From positions 51,371 to 115,370 of the forward strand of contig DASZZH010000041.1 of assembly GCA_035543335.1 (NCBI GenBank): DNA of 64,000 nucleotides. Direction: 5' to 3'. Under the pieces are notes generated by a model, which was not told the DNA's origin, made no database searches, and saw nothing but the letters and a program-made list of their open reading frames with translations. The translations under genes and the position numbers were made by a program. The DNA is from Burkholderiales bacterium. GTDB lineage: Bacteria; Pseudomonadota; Gammaproteobacteria; Burkholderiales; JAHFRG01. This document shows, piece after piece, positions 61,485 through 64,000 of this stretch. How positions within the stretch are numbered: position 1 is the first letter of the stretch; every line of letters begins with the position of its first letter.

Positions 61485-61913
61485 ATGAAAGTTTTAGAGA
61501 ATTTCAAATTAATCGGTATTTCGATGCTATTCGTTGTTGGGCTTACCGCATGCGACAAGCCGGGGCCTGCCGAGACCGTAGGTAAAAAGATAGACCAGAT
61601 GGCTGATGAAGCCGGCAAGAAAATAGGTGAAGCGTCCGATAAAGTCGGTGAAAAACTGGGCGAGCAAGGCGAGAAAGCCGGTGTGGCCATCGATGATGCT
61701 GCGATTACGACCAAGGTCAAAGCAGCCATTTTTGCCGAGCCCGGTCTCAAGACGCTGCAAATCAGTGTTGATACCGTAAAAGGTGTGGTGACATTAAGCG
61801 GATCGGTCGATTCGCTGCCGAGTAGCGATAGGGCCAAAGCACTGGCGGGTGCGGTGGCTGGCGTAAAAGAGGTTGAAGACCGGCTGGTGCTAAAGTCGAT
61901 CAGAGGAGATTGA
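61485..61913 (+). CDS. BON-domain lipoprotein
   Basis: A 142-residue lipoprotein: lipobox LTAC near residue 22 after MKVLENFKLIGISMLFVVG. A helical linker (GKKIDQMADEAGKKIGEASDK) is followed by one BON domain (ITTKVKAAIFAEPGLKTLQI; VKGVVTLSGSVDS). BON lipoproteins act in envelope stress tolerance (OsmY/DolP relatives). ATG 61485 is preferred; ATG 61458 is in frame upstream. Confidence 0.85.
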   Translation: MKVLENFKLIGISMLFVVGLTACDKPGPAETVGKKIDQMADEAGKKIGEASDKVGEKLGEQGEKAGVAIDDAAITTKVKAAIFAEPGLKTLQISVDTVKGVVTLSGSVDSLPSSDRAKALAGAVAGVKEVEDRLVLKSIRGD

Positions 61914-61942
61914 GTTGTAGCCAACCGCTTACGGAGTAGACC

Positions 61943-62230
61943 ATGGAAATTCAAGACGCATATAAACAAAAAATGGCGGCGCAACTGAAAGAATGGAGCG
62001 CCCAAATTAATTTGTTGGAAGCCAAAGTGGAGAACGCGGGAGCTGACATGAAGGTCAAGCGTGCCGAGGAACTTCATGAGTTGCGTGCCAAACAGCGTGC
62101 GGCGTCTGAAAAAATGAAGGAGCTGGGGAAGGCCAGTGGCGAAGCATGGGAGCAGGTCAAAGAAACTGCTGACAAAATCTGGGAGGACCTTAAGACTGGC
62201 GTAGCTGACGCCCATTCCAAATTCAAGTGA
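61943..62230 (+). CDS. Coiled-coil stress-type protein
   Basis: A 95-residue, almost fully helical, highly charged protein (MEIQDAYKQKMAAQLKEWSA; AKVENAGADMKVKRAEELHE; ETADKIWEDLKTG). Reminiscent of small sll1863-type stress-response proteins. It follows the BON lipoprotein gene after 29 bases and precedes a LapA-like gene. No signal peptide. Confidence 0.7.
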   Translation: MEIQDAYKQKMAAQLKEWSAQINLLEAKVENAGADMKVKRAEELHELRAKQRAASEKMKELGKASGEAWEQVKETADKIWEDLKTGVADAHSKFK

Positions 62231-62307
62231 AGTATTAGCAGGTGACGCTGCCCAAGACCATCTGCAACCTCAGAAGCTTTTAACAGTCCGTTTGAGAGGC
62301 TTGAAAG

Positions 62308-62532
62308 ATGAATTTAAAATTAACACTGATACTTATTCTCACAAGCCTGGCGGTGGTATTTATCGCTCAAAATTTCGCTGTAGTTGAGATTGGCTTTCTA
62401 TTCTGGAAAGTCTCAATGTCGAGTGCGTTGTTGATATTTTTCACATTGATAATTGGATTTCTTTTAGGTTGGTTCTTGCATAGTTACCTTTTGTATCGAA
62501 AATCCAAGGGTGAGTCGGTTTTTTTACGTTGA
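62308..62532 (+). CDS. lapA: LapA (DUF1049) family membrane protein
   Basis: A 74-residue protein with two helices: LTLILILTSLAVVFIAQNFA and SALLIFFTLIIGFLLGWFLH, plus the AQNFA-V-I-FLFW element and a basic end. LapA partners with LapB in control of LPS synthesis; lapB is not in this window. Low GC relative to the core genome. Confidence 0.8.
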   Translation: MNLKLTLILILTSLAVVFIAQNFAVVEIGFLFWKVSMSSALLIFFTLIIGFLLGWFLHSYLLYRKSKGESVFLR

Positions 62533-62577
62533 GCTAAACCCTCAATGATGCTTAGCGAACTATGAATCGCCCTGGCT

Positions 62578-62778
62578 TCAATAGACACTTCTGAGCCGGT
62601 TGAAATACTGCTGTTCGAACTGTACCGGAGAAAGGCCGTCTGCATAACTGTGAAGGCGCTTCGGGTTGTAGAACATCTCGATGTAATCAAAGATATCTCG
62701 CTTGGCTTCTTCGCGGTCAGCATAGATTCGCCGGCGAATGCGCTCGCGCTTGAGCAACTGGAAGAAGCTCTCGGCCAC
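62578..62778 (-). pseudogene. IS3-family transposase (OrfB) C-terminal remnant
   Basis: The frame read on the minus strand gives VAESFFQLLKRERIRRRIYA, then REEAKRDIFDYIEMFYNPKR LHSYADGLSPVQFEQQYFN, the end of an IS3-type DDE transposase (the AESFF motif carries the last acidic residue). Upstream of 62778 the frame continues into unrelated sequence (to 62931). The first two catalytic Asp residues are absent, so this is dead. Confidence 0.8.
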
Positions 62779-62994
62779 GATGTCTTCCAAACGCGCGTTC
62801 CAAAGGACTTTCGATTCCATCTTCGCGCTCTTTACAGCGATCCACGCGGCATCAACCTTCGGAATCATATAGCCCACGGTCTTGCGCACCCCGAACTGTT
62901 CAATCTGGGACTTGCCAATTGGGTGGTCCACTCACTGCTTTTGGTTGGGACGCTACGGTTGCGACAGTCGTCTTCCTAGAGGGTAGCGAATTCC

Positions 62995-63681
62995 ATGTGC
63001 GGCCGCTTCGACTACCACCACTCTATCGACCAAGCGGCCAAGGCCTTCGGCGTCGACGCCGATCGCTCCCGTCCACTACCATCATTCACTCCAAGCTATA
63101 ACATTGCGCCCAGCCAGCCAGCAGTCGTGGGCACCTGCATTGATAGTTCCGCGCGAGTGCTCATGGTCATGTCCTGGGGTTTGCTGCCTCACTGGGCGGA
63201 CCCTGCCAAGCTCACGACACGGCCTATCAACGCCCGGGCGGAGACCGCACACCAACTGCCTATGTTCCGCTCAAGCTTCAAGTCGAAGCGCTGCCTTATC
63301 GCGGCTGATGGTTTCTATGAGTGGAAGCAAACGCCCACCGGGAAGATGCCACATTATATTGCCCTCGCCGGCGGCGAAACGTTCGCGTTTGCCGGTTTAT
63401 GGGACGCCTGGCAGCCAAAAGACGGCGGTGATCCGGTTTACACCTGCACCATCCTCACCACCGAACCCAACGAGTTCATGGCCGAGGTTCATAACCGCAT
63501 GCCGGCGATCCTCAAGCCAGACGATTACAGCGAATGGCTCGATCCCACTTACCAGAATGTTGATGGACTAATGAGTCTTATCAGCTCGGGGCGTGCGCCT
63601 AAGTTGCGCGCGTGGCCGGTCAGCAAGCTAGTCAACAGCCCCAAAAACAACAACCGGAAACTGATTGAGCCGATGCGTTAA
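62995..63681 (+). CDS. yedK: SOS response-associated peptidase (SRAP/HMCES-like)
   Basis: A 228-residue protein. MCGRFDYH carries the catalytic Cys2 that crosslinks to abasic sites in single-stranded DNA. PSYNIAPSQ, PINARAETAH (N/E), GFYEWK, and EVHNRMPAIL with the His complete the site. It shields abasic sites from lesion-driven breaks. Full length. It lies after the IS remnant. Confidence 0.92.
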   Translation: MCGRFDYHHSIDQAAKAFGVDADRSRPLPSFTPSYNIAPSQPAVVGTCIDSSARVLMVMSWGLLPHWADPAKLTTRPINARAETAHQLPMFRSSFKSKRCLIAADGFYEWKQTPTGKMPHYIALAGGETFAFAGLWDAWQPKDGGDPVYTCTILTTEPNEFMAEVHNRMPAILKPDDYSEWLDPTYQNVDGLMSLISSGRAPKLRAWPVSKLVNSPKNNNRKLIEPMR

Positions 63682-63847
63682 TCTCTTTTCTTGGCCGCCG
63701 GTGCCGGTGCCGATGCCGGTTGCCGCAACCCCTTATGTTTGAGCAGCCGCCGATGATGCAATAGAGTGTCTTTCGACTTGGCACAAAAAAGCGGTAAACT
63801 CAATTTGCAATATGGATATAACCTTCTTGCACTCAAGGAGCTTGACA

Positions 63848-64000
63848 ATGATAAGAAAACAAAGCGGTTTTACTCTGATTGAGATCGCCATCGTGCTGGT
63901 GATTATCGGCCTGCTTTTGGGAGGAGTGCTGAAAGGCCAGGAACTCATTACCAGCGCCAGGGTGAGGAACCTCATTTCCCAGCAGGACGGCATCAAGGCG
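63848..64000 (+). CDS. Prepilin-type N-methylation protein, N-terminal part
   Basis: The frame runs off the window: MIRKQSGFTLIEIAIVLVIIG then LLLGGVLKGQELITSARVRN. GFTLIE is the type IV pilin/type II pseudopilin cleavage site. Start ATG 63848 has CAAGGAG ahead. Whether pilin or pseudopilin is not decidable. Confidence 0.85.
   Translation, partial: MIRKQSGFTLIEIAIVLVIIGLLLGGVLKGQELITSARVRNLISQQDGIKA

Noticed and set aside
62779..62931. The upstream part of the IS3 remnant frame as a domain of the transposase
   Set aside because: It does not continue the transposase family (no DDE residues) and is more likely unrelated sequence joined in frame.

Overview
The window looks like chromosome from a GC-rich betaproteobacterium; Nitrosomonadales or a nearby group is my best guess, from gene content and order alone. 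The signs are the order exbB-exbD-lpxK-Trm112-kdsB-adk, the glcDEF cluster, separate pntAA/pntAB/pntB, the DUF3025 and putative-aminopeptidase families, and PPi-based enzymes (soluble PPase, H+-PPase, PPi-phosphofructokinase). No rRNA, tRNA or CRISPR array was seen. Genes run off both ends: an alkaline phosphatase on the left and a prepilin-like protein on the right.

Layout. 1-11.3 kb: housekeeping and peripheral enzymes, with a clear yybP-ykoY (Mn2+) riboswitch ahead of a TerC/YjbE membrane protein. 11.4-14.6 kb: acquired DNA. A DUF3800 gene is followed by a remnant integron, made of the 5' end of an integron-type integrase, an attI-like region with three 12-bp tandem repeats, and three cassettes with two recognisable attC sites. 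The last cassette encodes a poly-gamma-glutamate hydrolase-like protein. 14.6-30 kb: a BNR-repeat protein translationally coupled to a MoaD/ThiS-like protein, SDR and quinone oxidoreductases, an HD phosphohydrolase, an AsmA-like protein with an extreme Ala/Lys/Glu-rich linker, UgpQ-GlpK, ParA, and a gamma-carbonic anhydrase-like protein. This stretch carries three copies of a mosaic element with GGAACCTCTGATTAAGTCC ends; a fourth, tiny copy lies at 42.1 kb.

30-57.7 kb: a DUF2846-like lipoprotein gene between 53-bp direct repeats and a topoisomerase IB gene; then core genes: hppA, pfp, adk, kdsB, Trm112, lpxK, exbD, exbB, xseA, dodecin, miaA, mutL, pntAA-pntAB-pntB, amiC, tsaE, queG, glcF, glcE, glcD and an EamA exporter. 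Several intergenic gaps here hold hairpins built from degenerate heptamers of the type AACTCTC/AACCCTC.

57.7-64 kb: a terminator and a consensus sigma-70 promoter lead into a low-GC island. Four tiny helix-turn-helix-like proteins are packed with no or almost no spacing and are followed by a TIGR02391-like protein; the island ends inside a decapitated hlyD-type gene. After it come a BON lipoprotein, a coiled-coil protein, a LapA-like protein, an IS3-type transposase remnant and an SRAP (HMCES/YedK) protein. The small-HTH operon and the integron remnant are the two best candidates for undescribed biology. All functions are read from sequence motifs by eye; no database search was run.
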